NCBI GenBank assembly: GCA_009741485.1
Contig: CM019217.1
Location: forward strand, 33,985,485 to 34,049,484
DNA length: 64,000 bases
DNA from: Malurus cyaneus samueli
Taxonomy: Eukaryota; Chordata; Aves; Passeriformes; Maluridae
Direction: 5' to 3'
The notes under the pieces were generated by a model. The model searched no databases and had not been told where the DNA came from. It worked only from the letters and a program-made list of their open reading frames with translations. How positions within the stretch are numbered: the first letter of the stretch is position 1; every line of letters starts with the position of its first letter. Of this stretch, positions 13,927 through 24,897 are shown one piece after another. A program made the position numbers and the translations under genes.

Positions 13927-16900
13927 GTAATTTTACTATTATGTATAGTAAACAGAACATCCACTTAAAGCCATACTCGATACAGAAGTGTTGATGTGAA
14001 AGGCTTCTGTGGGCTCAATAAGCACCTGGAGAAAAGTCAGCTGAAAGCTATTAAAGTAAATTAAATCATTCACATGCACACCATCATTCAATGCAAGGAA
14101 GTTCACAAGCTGCTGTCAACAGCTCCTCAGCTTGTGGTGACACTTTCCATTTCTTTGCTCAGAAGGAGGTTGTCAAGTAGGTCCTGTAATTTGGCAGGGC
14201 CTTGGATGGTAAGAGCATAAATAAAAAGAAAAGAAGGCAAGCCAAAAGAACTAACTAAGAGGTAGTGGAAGAGCCAGAAGAGTGCTTATAGCCAGGCGCA
14301 TGTTGCCACGGTTGCCCTTTCACAAACATGATGATTCTGGGGATCCTGTAAATGCCTACTGGATTTTTTAACTGAAGTCTCCAGCTAGCCAAGGAGTGAA
14401 CAGCAGGTACCTGCTGACACACCAGCTTATCAGGATTTCTCCTGAATGTGGTCTGTGGGATGCAAAGATGAAGGAACAAATCAAGTGGAATAGAAATCTC
14501 TCAAGTCATTTCCACAAGGTGGTTTGAGGACAAATCAGCTGGATGTTGCACAACAAACTCCCTACAGGGGAATCAAACAGGGCAGCTCACATGATAGAAG
14601 ATAAAACAAATAAATTTTGAGGGGCCAGGACTCATTGGGTACAGTCTTCTTGCAGGAACAGACATGGCCATAGCCAAAGGGCAACCTTCACCTGGAAGGA
14701 ACTGTGGAAAAAGAGGGCAGGGGGAAGACGAGACAGATCATTTCTCATCAGATACTGTGCATGAGCTTTCCAACATCATTCTCCAAGTCATGCTCTGCCA
14801 CATAAGTGGGGCACAGGGTGCAAGCTTAGTGGCTATGCAGCATGGGCTCTCCATCAAGATTGTTGAGAATGGCATATAGGGCTAATCAGCCATTTTGTCT
14901 GACCAGCTACAGATTTTCTTCTACTCTTACGTGATTTCAATTCTCCACATATAGCATAAGCCAGCTAATCACGGAGTAAAGCAGCAACTTACAGGCTCAA
15001 AGGAAAAACAGAGATCATCCATCTGTCATATGAGATGAGGATTTGAAAATTTCATTAATTTTCTGAAGCTGCTAGCTAAGATATTCAAAGTGTTTCATTA
15101 CTACAAAGAGCCTTTTTATGCTATTAATCCAGATTAGTAGCGACTGTTCAATTAGTTGTTTGCCTAATTCTTTAGTTCTACCTCATGCACAAGAACAGAC
15201 TAATTCTTCCTTCCTTTGAAGCATGGTCCTGCCCTCTGAAAATTCTTCACTGCTCCTTCCCCTATTTCCTGTTCCAAATTCATAGTTCATTGTGCTTTTA
15301 CTGTTTTACAGCCCATCCACAGACATTTCAAAAAGGAAAGTACTTCAGAGCTCCTCTATAGGTTTTTACTTCTTTATTTCTTTCTAGTGATTTGATCACC
15401 CACTAGCCCAGCCACATGGAGAAAAGAAAATAATTAATCTTAAAGATTTTCATCATTTTCATAGTGGATAATCAGAGAGAAATAAGCAGCTCCTCTTGGA
15501 TAAGAAAGAAAAAGCATTTTTTCACAACTTTTAGTTGTATGGGCTGAATCTGACTTGATCACAATTTTAGAGGGAACCGTAACTGTAGAGACAACCCTTT
15601 ATGAACCAATTTTCCACTCTAAGGTGGTCTGATTTCAGTCTGAGTCCAGCTGTTCACCAAAACCACCTCCCTCAGCACACACACATCGAATCCCTCTTAG
15701 GAGGGGACATTCTCACGTGTCCAGTACTATTAACATGGCATTCCTGGCAGCTGGGACAAATTGCACTGAGGTAGCAAGAAGCCACCCCCCTGCTGGGCTC
15801 TCCTGAGCCACAAAAACAGCCCAGACCACTCCAAACGCTGCTCAAAAAAGTATGTTCTCACACCTCAGGGTGCGTCTGGGAAGACAAGGCAGAAGGCACA
15901 AACTCAGCATCACTGACACTTCAGCAAGCAAGGAAACTCTCGGAGATTTTGATTTTGAGCCTGGCCTCTTGCTTCTGTTGTCTGGTGGTTTAAATGAAAC
16001 TGCCACACAACTTTACAAAGGAGAGAGGCCAATACCCATCATATTCAGCCTCATAGCACTGGGACTTCTAGCAGCTCTTAATGTTCTCCTGAAAGCTGTG
16101 CCCTGTGGGCAGGATTCTTGGTATTTTTAAATCAACCGACATTTTGCTCTTCTCTAACTAGCCAGAAAAACATCCAACTGGAAAGTCATTGTCCTTCCTG
16201 GGAAAAACAATTCTCTATACTTACTGAATCTACTGTGCAAGCCTGCTTATTAACAAGATTGTCTCATGTCCTTCAAATCACAGAATCCTTGTGGCAAAGA
16301 GATATTGAAAGCTTACCATGAATATTTTGACATTTATAAATCAAATGGAACAAAGTAAATGGTCGTATTTGTACTGCAGCAGCACTCTACCCATTATGCA
16401 AGATGTGCTGGAGAGAGGGTGGGGTGAAGAGGAAGTCCTAGGCTCTGTTTGAATTTGGAAACATCTGTCCCTAGGGAAGGGACAGACGCCAACAGGCATC
16501 ATCTCGTAAGTTTTTTTTGAATTTTTCTTTAACAGTTAATTGCACTGCTGATCTAACCATAAGCTGCAAGTCTATAAAAATGGTACAATTCTCCCCACCA
16601 AGACTCTTGACAGTATTACTTTTACATATGTCTTTTAATTATGTCTCTGCCAAATGTATCTGTGGGCAGTTACAAACACATAGAACTAGAGGGATTGAAG
16701 TTCCTTCTAATAAGAAATAGGAGTGGTGTATTCTAAGTAAAAGTGAGTGTGAAAAAAGGCAGAAATTCTCTCCTCAGCGGCACACCAAATGATGAAGGAT
16801 CCTTTAGGTGTACAAAACACAAACACTGTCTTTGACTTCCAGTGAACCTACTATTCCAGTATCCCCAGAGTCTCCAACTCACAGCAGTCACAAAGCTGTC

Positions 16901-17020
16901 ACATAGTCTGCAACACCTAGCAGCTGTGAGTCAAGAAGAATGACAGGTCAAGACTGGTAAATTCACAGGGCTCCAAAGGCAACACTTTCAAAGAAACAAG
17001 ATTATTAAAAAAACAAACAC

Positions 17021-17037
17021 AAAAAAAAAAAAAAAAA
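17021..17037. repeat. A17 homopolymer in an A/C-rich stretch
   Basis: Seventeen A residues inside a longer A/C-rich run (about 17006-17060). No gene-derived sequence was recognised upstream that would make this a retrocopy tail. Confidence 0.85.
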
Positions 17038-17430
17038 CCAAACCAAAAAAATCAAAACTCTTTCAGAATTAATTCCAGAACTGGAGCAAGAAATGCTCTC
17101 CCTTCATTTTTTTCCTTAAGGAACAAACAAAACCAGAGGCTTTTCCTTAAGCGGACTGGAGACTTTACTCGCCAGCTCTAACTTTGTTTCTCTTGCTCTG
17201 AAACAAATACACCCATGAAATAATGAAACAAACTAACTAGCCTTCCAAATGTTTCATTGACTACACAAACACGAGTAAGTCAAGAGCAGATAAGGTGTAA
17301 ACCTTCACTAGGCCAGTTTTTCTCTTGGCTCTAAATATTGTAACTGATGCTACAAGTACATTCTAGACATGTGGAGCAGTTCACCAAAAATACATTTGGC
17401 CAACAACCGTATTTTTGCTTCTTTTAAACA

Positions 17431-18112
17431 ATCTCAGATAGAACATAATATTTCAGTTGGGAGTGACCCACACCAGCCATCTAGTCCAGCTACCTGATCA
17501 CTTCTGGGCTGACCAAAAACTAGATGGAATAATAAAATAGGTCCTACTACCAATGTTCATCCCATTGCATCTGCTACAAATTTTGCTTCTAAAAAAGTCA
17601 GCATCTTTTGGTGGGCATGTGTCTGAAAAGAGAGTGGCTACTCACACTTAAAAAAGAAAATTTGCAGCAGACTAAACAGCAACAACAATATCCATGTTTT
17701 TATGGATATTGTCCAAATGCCTCCAAAACACTGACAGACTTGGGGCATCTGCCATCTCTCTGAGAAGATTGTTCCAGTGTTTGCTCACTTTCTCAGTAAA
17801 GAGATGCTTCCTAACATCCAGTCTAAACTTTCACTGGTGCAGTTTTAACCAGGCCCATGCATCCAACCAGTAGGCCTCAGGGAGATCAGCACCTCTCTCT
17901 CCACTTTTCCTCAGAAAGCTGGAGAGAGCAATGAGGTCACCACTCATACTCCTTCTCACAAAGCTAGACTGAGTCCTCAGCTGCTCTTCACAGGACATTC
18001 CTACCAGCTTTGTCACCCTTCTCTATTTCCACCTTCACATCCTTGAATTCTGGGACTCAGAATTGCACACAGAACTCAGAACTCACAACAACGCTAAATA
18101 TAGCAGGAGACC
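17431..18112 (-). mobile_element. CR1 LINE 3' fragment, interrupted by a 155-bp insertion
   Basis: Truncated CR1 non-LTR retrotransposon in minus orientation (same direction as VEGFC). The 3' end lies left, at about 17438-17532, reading as the antisense of the typical CR1 tail (TTGGGAGTGACCCAC, then CATCTAGTCCAGC, then CTTCTGGGCTGACCAAAA). The body resumes at about 17702 with GTCCAAATGCC, GACTTGGGGCATCTGCCA, AAGAGATGCTTCCTAACATC, TCTCTCCACTTTTCCTCAG, GAGAGCAATGAGGTCACC and TTCACAGGACATTCCTACC, and continues to GCTAAATATAGCAGGA near 18107. Only the 3' end survives, as is usual for CR1 because of 5' truncation. A 61-codon frame inside it (17831-18016) is a by-product. Between 17533 and 17687 the element is split by a sequence that also occurs at 20217. 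Confidence 0.9.
17533..17687 (+). repeat. 155-bp perfect direct repeat, copy A (inside CR1)
   Basis: Begins TAAAATAGGTCCTACTACC and ends CAGACTAAACAGCAACAACA. Compared base by base it is identical over all 155 positions to 20217-20371, in the same orientation. It interrupts the CR1 element between the GACCAAAAACTAGATGGAA and ATGGATATTGTCCAAATGCC parts. No terminal inverted repeats or target-site duplication are visible, so it does not look like a transposon. Confidence 0.95.
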
Positions 18113-21100
18113 GGGATATCTACTGTTTCTGAAAATCTTTAGAAATACTAGAAATTTTCACACATGCATGTGTGGTGTTGGAAAAGTTACTACAGGTCAT
18201 CTTTGGGGAAAAATACTAGGAAATAACCAATTATTGCATTTGTTCTCAGAGGCCATCCCTTCTGCTGAATTCCTTTCTCACAATTACAGAACCCAATTAC
18301 TGAGTAAGGAAAGTCAAAGAATCAAATCATATAATAGTGGAAAGGATTTGTTCTAGATGATTCTTGAAATTACTCATTTCTCAATGCCACAAGAAGGTAG
18401 GAGTAACACAGATGACTTGACACTAGACCTTAATACACTTGTCATTTGCTCAAAAGCAGCCTTCTGGCATCTCATTCCAAGAATTGTCCAATTCTTTGCA
18501 AGAATTTTCCCTAGTCCAGTATGAAATGTCCTGCTCAATTCAGTAAGGAACAGGACGTAAAACACCTTCAACAGTTTTTAAGCTGCGTTCTCAAGGTCAC
18601 ATTATCAAAAAACTGTCACTGAGTAGGTGAAGTCATTATGTGAATAGTATGGAGTAGTACAGAGTCCAGGGTGACAGCAGTCTTGGGTAACCGATGTCAC
18701 TGACTTCTCTAATCATTTTTCATTGAAGTTATACATAATTAAGAACCCAAAAGTTTGCTGCAGATGATGCATGGCCTTAGTAACTAACTAAATGTAGGAT
18801 GATTACATGTTCTTCTATACTCAGTAATGACTACAATGGAGTCAAAATACACCAACTGCTACCGTTTTTACCCTTCCCCTTTTTCGACATTTTCCCCTGT
18901 GTTTTCTTCTCCTCCCCCAAAGAACACCATTTCTTCTGGTTAATTTGATACAAAAGAGCTTCTTACCATAATATTCATTCCTTCCACTGGTAACTGCAAT
19001 CTCTAAATACTTGTAAGGAGTTACAACTATCTTAGACAAAGTCATGAAATGTCAAAAGAAAAAAAAAACAGCAAACGACTACAGAGCTAAAGGGATTGAT
19101 TCATGATGATTACAATGGAAGAATAAATGACTTACAGTGTAGCTATTTTCTAACCAAAGTCTGAAATGCAACGAAGTGGGGGAGCAACACAGATATTGTC
19201 ACCAAAACTTCTGAAGACAGATAAACACAAAACAAAACAAACAAGTTGACAAATTCATACATAATAGGAATTCAACAAACAATCATCCATGCTCCCCTAC
19301 ATGATCAATATTTTAAATTAAAATTCTGGTGCGATTTATGCAGTCATCAGTGTCTTTGAAGTAGATACACATTTACATGGAGGGGCATTTGGTATTACAT
19401 TATCACTCTGGATAGAAGCAAGGTAAAATTTAAGAAGTAATGAATATTTATAATAGATAAGGAAAACAATCATAGGTGTCCTACTTACCAAGCAAAACTC
19501 AATATTTTAACAAACAAAACTTTCAAGAAGCAACTTAGACTTTGAAAGAGCTTGCAACTTTCAAGTAACAATCGTGCTTGGAATTTCATATAACTCATTC
19601 TACAAACAGCTGTAACAAATTTTTTCTACATTAAACAGGATATTACATTTGATAGGAAACCATTGTGACTTTAGTTGGATTCCCTTTGTTCCAAGGATTT
19701 TTTTTGAAACAAATCATTGACCACATTCAAAAAATCAGCAGCTGAACACAAGGTTCTAAACACATTTTCCATCCTAGAAGCAGGATATCAATAGTAGAGT
19801 ATTATTATCATCACCCTCAGCTACAACACTCTGAAGTATAAGTCCCAGTTTATTTTTGTGAAAATAAGTGGGGACACAGCCTTGGAAAACAGGTAAGAGT
19901 TTGAATACATACTAAACCTAAATGAGCATAAAAATAATATTCCTCATGGGATGCTTCTGTACCCTTCTAAACTCTGCAGCTAAAATTATCTCCAAAGTTT
20001 TTTTATAACCTTCATAAATGCATGGGATTGCTGCTGACAAACAGCTGAAGTCCCTCCCAGGCAACCAGCATGCTTACACTAGACACTCAGGAATGCACAT
20101 ACCTACTTTCAAAACTAGAAAGTGACATGAGCTCTTAGAGCTTAGTGGTGTACTTCACTCACACAAAAGGTTAGACCAAGGTTTAATATCTATCTTAAGG
20201 AACATTGCTTAGTCTTTAAAATAGGTCCTACTACCAATGTTCATCCCATTGCATCTGCTACAAATTTTGCTTCTAAAAAAGTCAGCATCTTTTGGTGGGC
20301 ATGTGTCTGAAAAGAGAGTGGCTACTCACACTTAAAAAAGAAAATTTGCAGCAGACTAAACAGCAACAACAGGAAAAAGTAACATTCTCCCTACATGCTC
20401 AATTTAGCACTGTTTAAATACTTGGAGGGATGTGATTGATTCAGAACAGACAATCCAGCCTCATCTCTGACATGTGCAACAGAGGTCACATCTCTGACCT
20501 ATGTAACACAGAGTAAGGCACACTTCATAATCTTAAGGGTAGCCATAACACTGATGTGTTTGAGATTATACCATGAAGATACTGTGACAGCAGGAAACCC
20601 CGGAAACTGACACACTGCTTTTCCTCACACTCCCACTAACTAACAGAATTTAAACTCTGCTAGCATCAATGAGCAGCATGGTACGATTAGCTCTGATTTA
20701 AATTAATTTTACAACAATAAAATTTAAAAGGTGTATCTCAGGTAGCACCCGAGAAAAATGTGGCTTAAATAAGCACATGTATTTTCATTGAAAAAGAACC
20801 CCAAATCACAGAATCACAACACAAGCTGTTCTGTACTTTATTGCTGTCTGTGTAAAGAGGCCCCAATGAAATTTTTGGTAATGTGCTTTAGAACAGGTAA
20901 ATACATTTTCATTTGCTATTCCCATTCTAATACAAAACTAAGAATCCTTACATAAATATAGTTTCAAACCTTTTCAAACTAAATGGGACAATTGACCAAT
21001 ATATTTTTTGCATAGTTACACGATTCTAAAGGTTAGACTATGCAATAAAATGATGGTACAGCTGTGGCAAACCATCCCAGCTGTGTGGTTTTGTTCCAGG

Positions 21101-21429
21101 TATTGTTACCGTAATAACTTATTCCTACTTTGTTACCTCATGGCCATTAATGAATTTTAGGTACATGCTACTGCCACACTTCATTTCAATAACCTAAGAA
21201 GTTTAATTCCTGCACAGAATGCCCACGTAGTGCCTCCAGTTCATTTTTAAACTTTCAGCAAAGCAACAATTAAGGAATTATTTATTTCTTTTAAATAATA
21301 CTTTCCCACGTAGACACAGTATACTTACCCCACATTCCCTATTAGAATTCCCCAAAGAATAAAACCCAGAGATTAAACAAATTATAAGAGTTATTAAAAC
21401 ACTCACAGACAGTACAAGAAGCTAAAATT
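18113..21429. other. VEGFC intronic DNA
   Basis: AT-rich intron holding repeat copy B and otherwise no recognised element. Reading frames are below 100 codons and without domains. Confidence 0.6.
20217..20371 (+). repeat. 155-bp perfect direct repeat, copy B
   Basis: Identical to 17533-17687, 2684 bp away. Here the unit sits in ordinary intronic sequence rather than in a known repeat, so this is more likely the original locus and copy A the derivative. The unit has no open reading frame of note and was not recognised as a known repeat family. Confidence 0.95.
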
Positions 21430-21772
21430 TCAAGCCACCGGTGTGGCAAAAGAGCTCACCCTCCCCATTGCTGCAGCTGTTCCAAGCATCCCTGCGAGGC
21501 GGTGGGTGAAACGGCATGAAATCTGGGGCAGGAGGGCTGATTCCCCCGGGCCCGCCTTGAGCAGAGAGAGAACTGAAGTACCACGTTGCCTTCCGCAACA
21601 AGATCCCCAGGCGGAGAGAGGGGCCAGGGCCGCCCACCCTCCTGCCCCGCCGGGAGGGGCGGGTTGTGGCTGCGAGGGGGTCAACTCCTTGGAACACCCC
21701 CCCCCCCCGTGCTGCAGGAAATCCGCAAGAGGTGGTTTACCGGCAGGGTTCATTCCCATCCCACTGAGCTGA
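21430..21772. promoter_or_regulatory. Secondary GC-rich, CpG-containing island in VEGFC intron 1
   Basis: About 340 bp of GC-rich sequence in otherwise AT-rich intron, 2.8 kb downstream of the VEGFC start. It contains clustered CpGs (for example around 21545-21660), a GGGGCGGG GC box at about 21656-21663, CCCCCGGGCCCGCC near 21544, and a C12 run at 21697-21708. Open frames of 109 codons occur on both strands because stops are rare in such DNA. It may be an alternative promoter, enhancer or small orphan CpG island; none of these is proven. Confidence 0.55.
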
Positions 21773-23929
21773 CAGTTCAGTTGAAAAGTATTAATCTGGG
21801 CTCTGAAAGCTTGTTAAATAAAGAATTTTACCCTTAGGCTGAATGTAGAGAATAAAAGAAAAAAAAAAAACAAACCAAACAGGGGTGGGGATAGAAGGCG
21901 AGGGGTGAGGCAGTGTTGCACAAGCTTATCAGTGCCCACTTGTGCAGAACATGTCCTTGCAAGAGCTGTGTATGAAGAACTACTACTATTTATATCTGTA
22001 ACACTTCCAAGTTGATGCAAATCTCTAGACAAGTTTAATAAGTGAAAATTACCTGCTTAAAAACACAATACTCTTATTTTCTGGCCAGCTTTTCCTTCTA
22101 TGTTGAAAGACCCTCAACATCAACCACACTTTTTAAAGAGTTTTCTAAAGCTAAAACTCTTAAATTAGGAGTGGAGAGAAATAAATATAGTGTGCAAAGA
22201 GTCGACCCAAATGGCTGTATGACCTTCATTGAGGCACCAGTTTAACATGCAGCAGCATGGCTTATTGATGGGAAGTAAAAACAGGAGGTATAACATCAAT
22301 GAACTTTGAAGCTAACAAAGTTCAAGCAGATTACTTTATACTGACAATACAATCATATTTTCCCTGAAACAATTATTTGCAGTTTCCTTATTTAATCCTT
22401 TCATAATTACTTCAGATATTCATCTTAACATTCACAGAAACAAATATATGCAGTACTCACTCATGCAAACAGTTCCAGCAAAAGCAACAAACTCACAACT
22501 AAAGACTTCCAACGTGACTAAGTCTGCTTGGATCAGAATCTTTCTGTGCTTACTACTCAGCAGTAGTCAGGCACAAAAACATTTTCCCATTAACACATGC
22601 AATCCCACTCACTTCCCGGTCTCTTGACCTTTCCTTCCTTTGGTTTACTGACAGTTCCTCTTTTTCCAGGGAGCACTTGCACTTGTCCACAATGCACTAA
22701 AGTGGCAACTCCTGAAGACTTTGAGGTTTCTTCAAGAAACAGAGTGACTTTCCACACCATATGCATGGGAACACAAAACATCACTGAGGAGAGTATCTTC
22801 ACTCTCAGCTGTTCTACCTCAGCAGCTTAAGTGTATGCAATATGTGCTCTGGTCCGGTTTGGATTCTTTCTACCTTTCCAGCATAAGCTATTCTGAGGCT
22901 TCACAACTCTAATGCCAGTTTTACCCAGTAAATAACTGACTCACAGTCATGGGTTGGAAAGAGCTGAGGTATTTCTACCCTCCACTAAGTTTTGACTTTC
23001 TAAAGAAAAAATTATGAATAGTCTAAGGGGTAAGGGTGGCTATCTGAATTGATTTTGTGTTCCTATGTTCCTACTTTTAAATACTTACATGTGAAAAACA
23101 CTTTATAGACTTTTAAGCAATACGAGCACTGATCGAGTATTAGCACTCAGAAAACTGCAATGTAAGCATTCAGCTGTAATTAAAATATTTTAAGAGAGAC
23201 TACAGTATCATCAGTAAACTTTTCCATGTATATTATTTGAAAAGTATGACTTCTGTGTGCTACAATGCATGGTCTACAATAGTTTGAATAACTGAGGTGC
23301 AGGTGATGTTTACTATCAAAACTTGACTTCCCATGCAGTTAGAGTAAAATCTCCACACTTTTAATCAGTAATACAACAGCATGCGGGGGGGGGGGGGGGG
23401 GGGAGATCAGAATATTAGTTTAAATTATAATCCACACCATTTCCTCCCTGCCCCATACTGAAATGAATAATGAATGAGCTGGGTCATGATTGCTTTCAAT
23501 AAGTATGTTAGAAATCTTTAAAACAATGAATGAGAGTAAGACAGTCATCAAAGGTCTTCCTAACAATGCCACATGCTTATACAACCACATACTATGCATC
23601 TTTTTTATGCATCAGCATACCAGGAACCGCATAACCAAAAGTAGCAAAGTACCAAAGGTACTTGGGGTTTATGTTGCAAAACTTGATATGCAAACAAATA
23701 TTAACCGAGAATTGTAAGTATTTGTGTCTGGAATCCGAGAATTTAAGCCCAGTCTTCACCATGCGTCTGGGCAGAAGTAAGATTTTCAGACTGGAGTGTC
23801 ACCTTACACCTCCCGCCAACTCTGTCACGCAGCAGCAGCTCACCCAAAACGTCAGTGACTCCAAGAGGTTTTTCAACAAATGGAAGGTCTAGGATTTTGT
23901 TGTCATCGTCCTCCCACGCCTCCCTCGCC
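21773..23929. other. VEGFC intronic DNA next to the CpG island
   Basis: AT-rich intron with no recognised exon or transposon. It includes the G19 run at 23385-23403, listed separately. Confidence 0.6.
23385..23403. repeat. G19 homopolymer
   Basis: Nineteen consecutive G on the plus strand in AT-rich DNA. Run length may be uncertain because long G runs are hard to sequence and assemble. Confidence 0.85.
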
Positions 23930-24416
23930 GCTTCGCTCCCGTGCCCAGTTACTCCCCGGAGCGCTTCTCAGCCCGCCCTCCCTCCGCGCTCCGCAGCGCA
24001 GGACCCCGCACGGAGGCGCCTGCGGGGCGCGCCCCAGCTGCCAGGGCCGGCATAAGCCGCAGCCCAAGGGCCGCTGCCCCGTCCCAGCGCCGCTGCGAAC
24101 GGCGGAGCCGGGCCAGGATCGCTCCCCGCCGGGCAGTCCCCGCTCCGTGGCTGGAGCGGAGCCCGTGGGCTGCCTCTACTCATCAGGTGTTTCGCATCTC
24201 TCTGCAAATGCAGTTGGTCCCCGTGCAGCCTGCCCTCCAGAAACCCTGAAGATTGAGGCACTGTTTAAAAAATCCTTCCCCCACTTTTAAGGAACCCCCA
24301 GCTTCAAAAAGCTTTTCGTACATCTTTTCCTTGGTGGAATTCTCAAGCTGTCCGTTCAAAGGGACGCGCAGCCACATGGACAAAGGAGCAAGCTGGCATC
24401 TACAGCAGGAGCACGG

Positions 24417-24425
24417 GCTTACCTT
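24417..24425 (-). other. VEGFC: VEGFC exon 1 splice donor
   Basis: On the minus strand the exon ends AAAAG and the intron begins GTAAGC, a near-consensus U1 donor. Cutting here leaves exactly 48 codons (phase 0), in line with VEGFC exon 1 in other vertebrates. The frame stays open for about 80 more codons into the intron, to 24183, so a transcript that skipped this donor would encode a signal peptide with an unrelated tail. Confidence 0.9.
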
Positions 24426-24566
24426 TTCTTCCCCCCCGTCGGGCTCCTCCTCGTAGTAGCCCTGGCCGGACTCGTAGGCGGCGGCAGCGGCTGGCTGCCG
24501 GGGTCCCAGGAGCACGGCGCCGGCAGCGAGGCAGCAGCCCAGGGAGAGCACCTCCAGCAAGTGCAT
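24423..24566 (-). CDS. VEGFC: VEGFC coding exon 1 (signal peptide and start of propeptide)
   Basis: First coding exon of vascular endothelial growth factor C, the secreted ligand of VEGFR-3 (FLT4) and VEGFR-2 that drives lymphatic and venous endothelial growth. Reading from the ATG at 24566 gives 48 codons. They begin MHLLEVLSLGCCLAAGAVLL, a hydrophobic signal peptide, continue through an Ala-rich stretch (residues about 26-30), then YESG and an acidic segment EEEPDGGEEK. Human VEGFC starts MHLL, has the same Ala run, then FESG and an acidic stretch, and its first exon has nearly the same length (about 49 codons). The exon ends in phase 0 after Lys48 at a GT donor; the next exon should begin with the residues before the conserved SKDLEEQL block. 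The start context is good at -3 (A). The VEGF homology domain and C-terminal silk-like repeats are encoded by exons outside the window. The gene identity is recognised from memory of the family, not from a search. Confidence 0.93.
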
Positions 24567-24637
24567 GGTGCAGAGATGGCAGAGCGAGCGGAGTGGGGCC
24601 GCGGGGCAGTCGGAGGAATGCAGCCGAAATTATGAGG

Positions 24638-24694
24638 CTCCTTCTTTTCCTCTCCCTCCCTTCTTTCGCTGTCCTTTCCCCCCTCCCTCCCCTC
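24638..24694. repeat. Polypyrimidine tract (G-rich in VEGFC sense)
   Basis: Plus-strand pyrimidine runs occupy 24638-24667 and 24672-24694, broken only by GCTG/G. In VEGFC sense they read as purines, with G-runs of 4, 3 and 6 separated by single A residues, then two further G3 runs after a 17-nt spacer. This lies about 70-130 nt before the start codon, probably in the leader mRNA. Confidence 0.7.
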
Positions 24695-24750
24695 GCAATA
24701 TCCAAGGCAGTAAAATCCGTGGGATTGAGAAGATGCGGTAGCAGCAGCTC

Positions 24751-24855
24751 CTATGCGCCTGCAGGGGAGTTCCCAACTTTCCCAGCCGCTTTGCAAATTC
24801 TCACCAAAGTTATCCAGAGTTTGCCAGGTAAAAAACCCACCAGGAAACCGGACAT
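24751..24855 (-). other. Upstream ORF in the VEGFC leader (34 codons)
   Basis: The only ATG found on the minus strand between the VEGFC start and about 25.1 kb is at 24855-24853. It opens a 34-codon frame closed by TAG at 24753-24751, ending about 184 nt before the VEGFC ATG. Its -3 base is C and +4 is T, so the context is weak and leaky scanning or reinitiation is plausible. It counts only if the transcription start lies to the right of 24855, which is likely but unproven. No conserved peptide was recognised. Confidence 0.55.
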
Positions 24856-24897
24856 CCGAGGCTGCGCTCACTCAGGAGCAGGGGAGGTGGAAAGCAC

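Larger units (their letters stand above)
6533..17430. other. VEGFC intronic DNA, nothing gene-like
   Basis: About 11 kb of AT-rich intron. It holds short A/T homopolymers (for example near 9506 and 10177), a GA-rich stretch around 8660-8770 and two long runs listed separately. No exon, structured RNA or intact transposon was recognised. A patch at 11100-11340 is rich in TAAT/ATTA homeodomain-type cores and could be a conserved noncoding element, but this cannot be judged without alignment. Confidence 0.55.
1..24422 (-). other. VEGFC: VEGFC intron 1 (partial, at least 24.4 kb)
   Basis: All sequence left of the exon 1 donor is intron 1 of VEGFC, running to the window edge. I looked on the minus strand for exon 2, which should encode the conserved SKDLEEQLRSVSSVDEL, VLYPEYW and CQLRKGGW blocks, and found no match. 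A first intron of tens of kilobases is normal for VEGFC. Reading frames in this interval are short and lack conserved protein features; they are treated as chance. Confidence 0.85.

Noticed and set aside
17533..17687. 155-bp unit as a short DNA transposon (MITE)
   Set aside because: Ends TAAAATAGG and CAACAACA are not inverted repeats of each other and no target-site duplication flanks either copy.
17831..18016. 61-codon minus-strand frame
   Set aside because: It lies in the CR1 3' region and is not a host gene.
1..24422. VEGFC exon 2 inside the window
   Set aside because: Minus-strand search for the conserved DELMTV, YPEYW and LRKGGW coding sequence gave no match, so the exon must lie further left.
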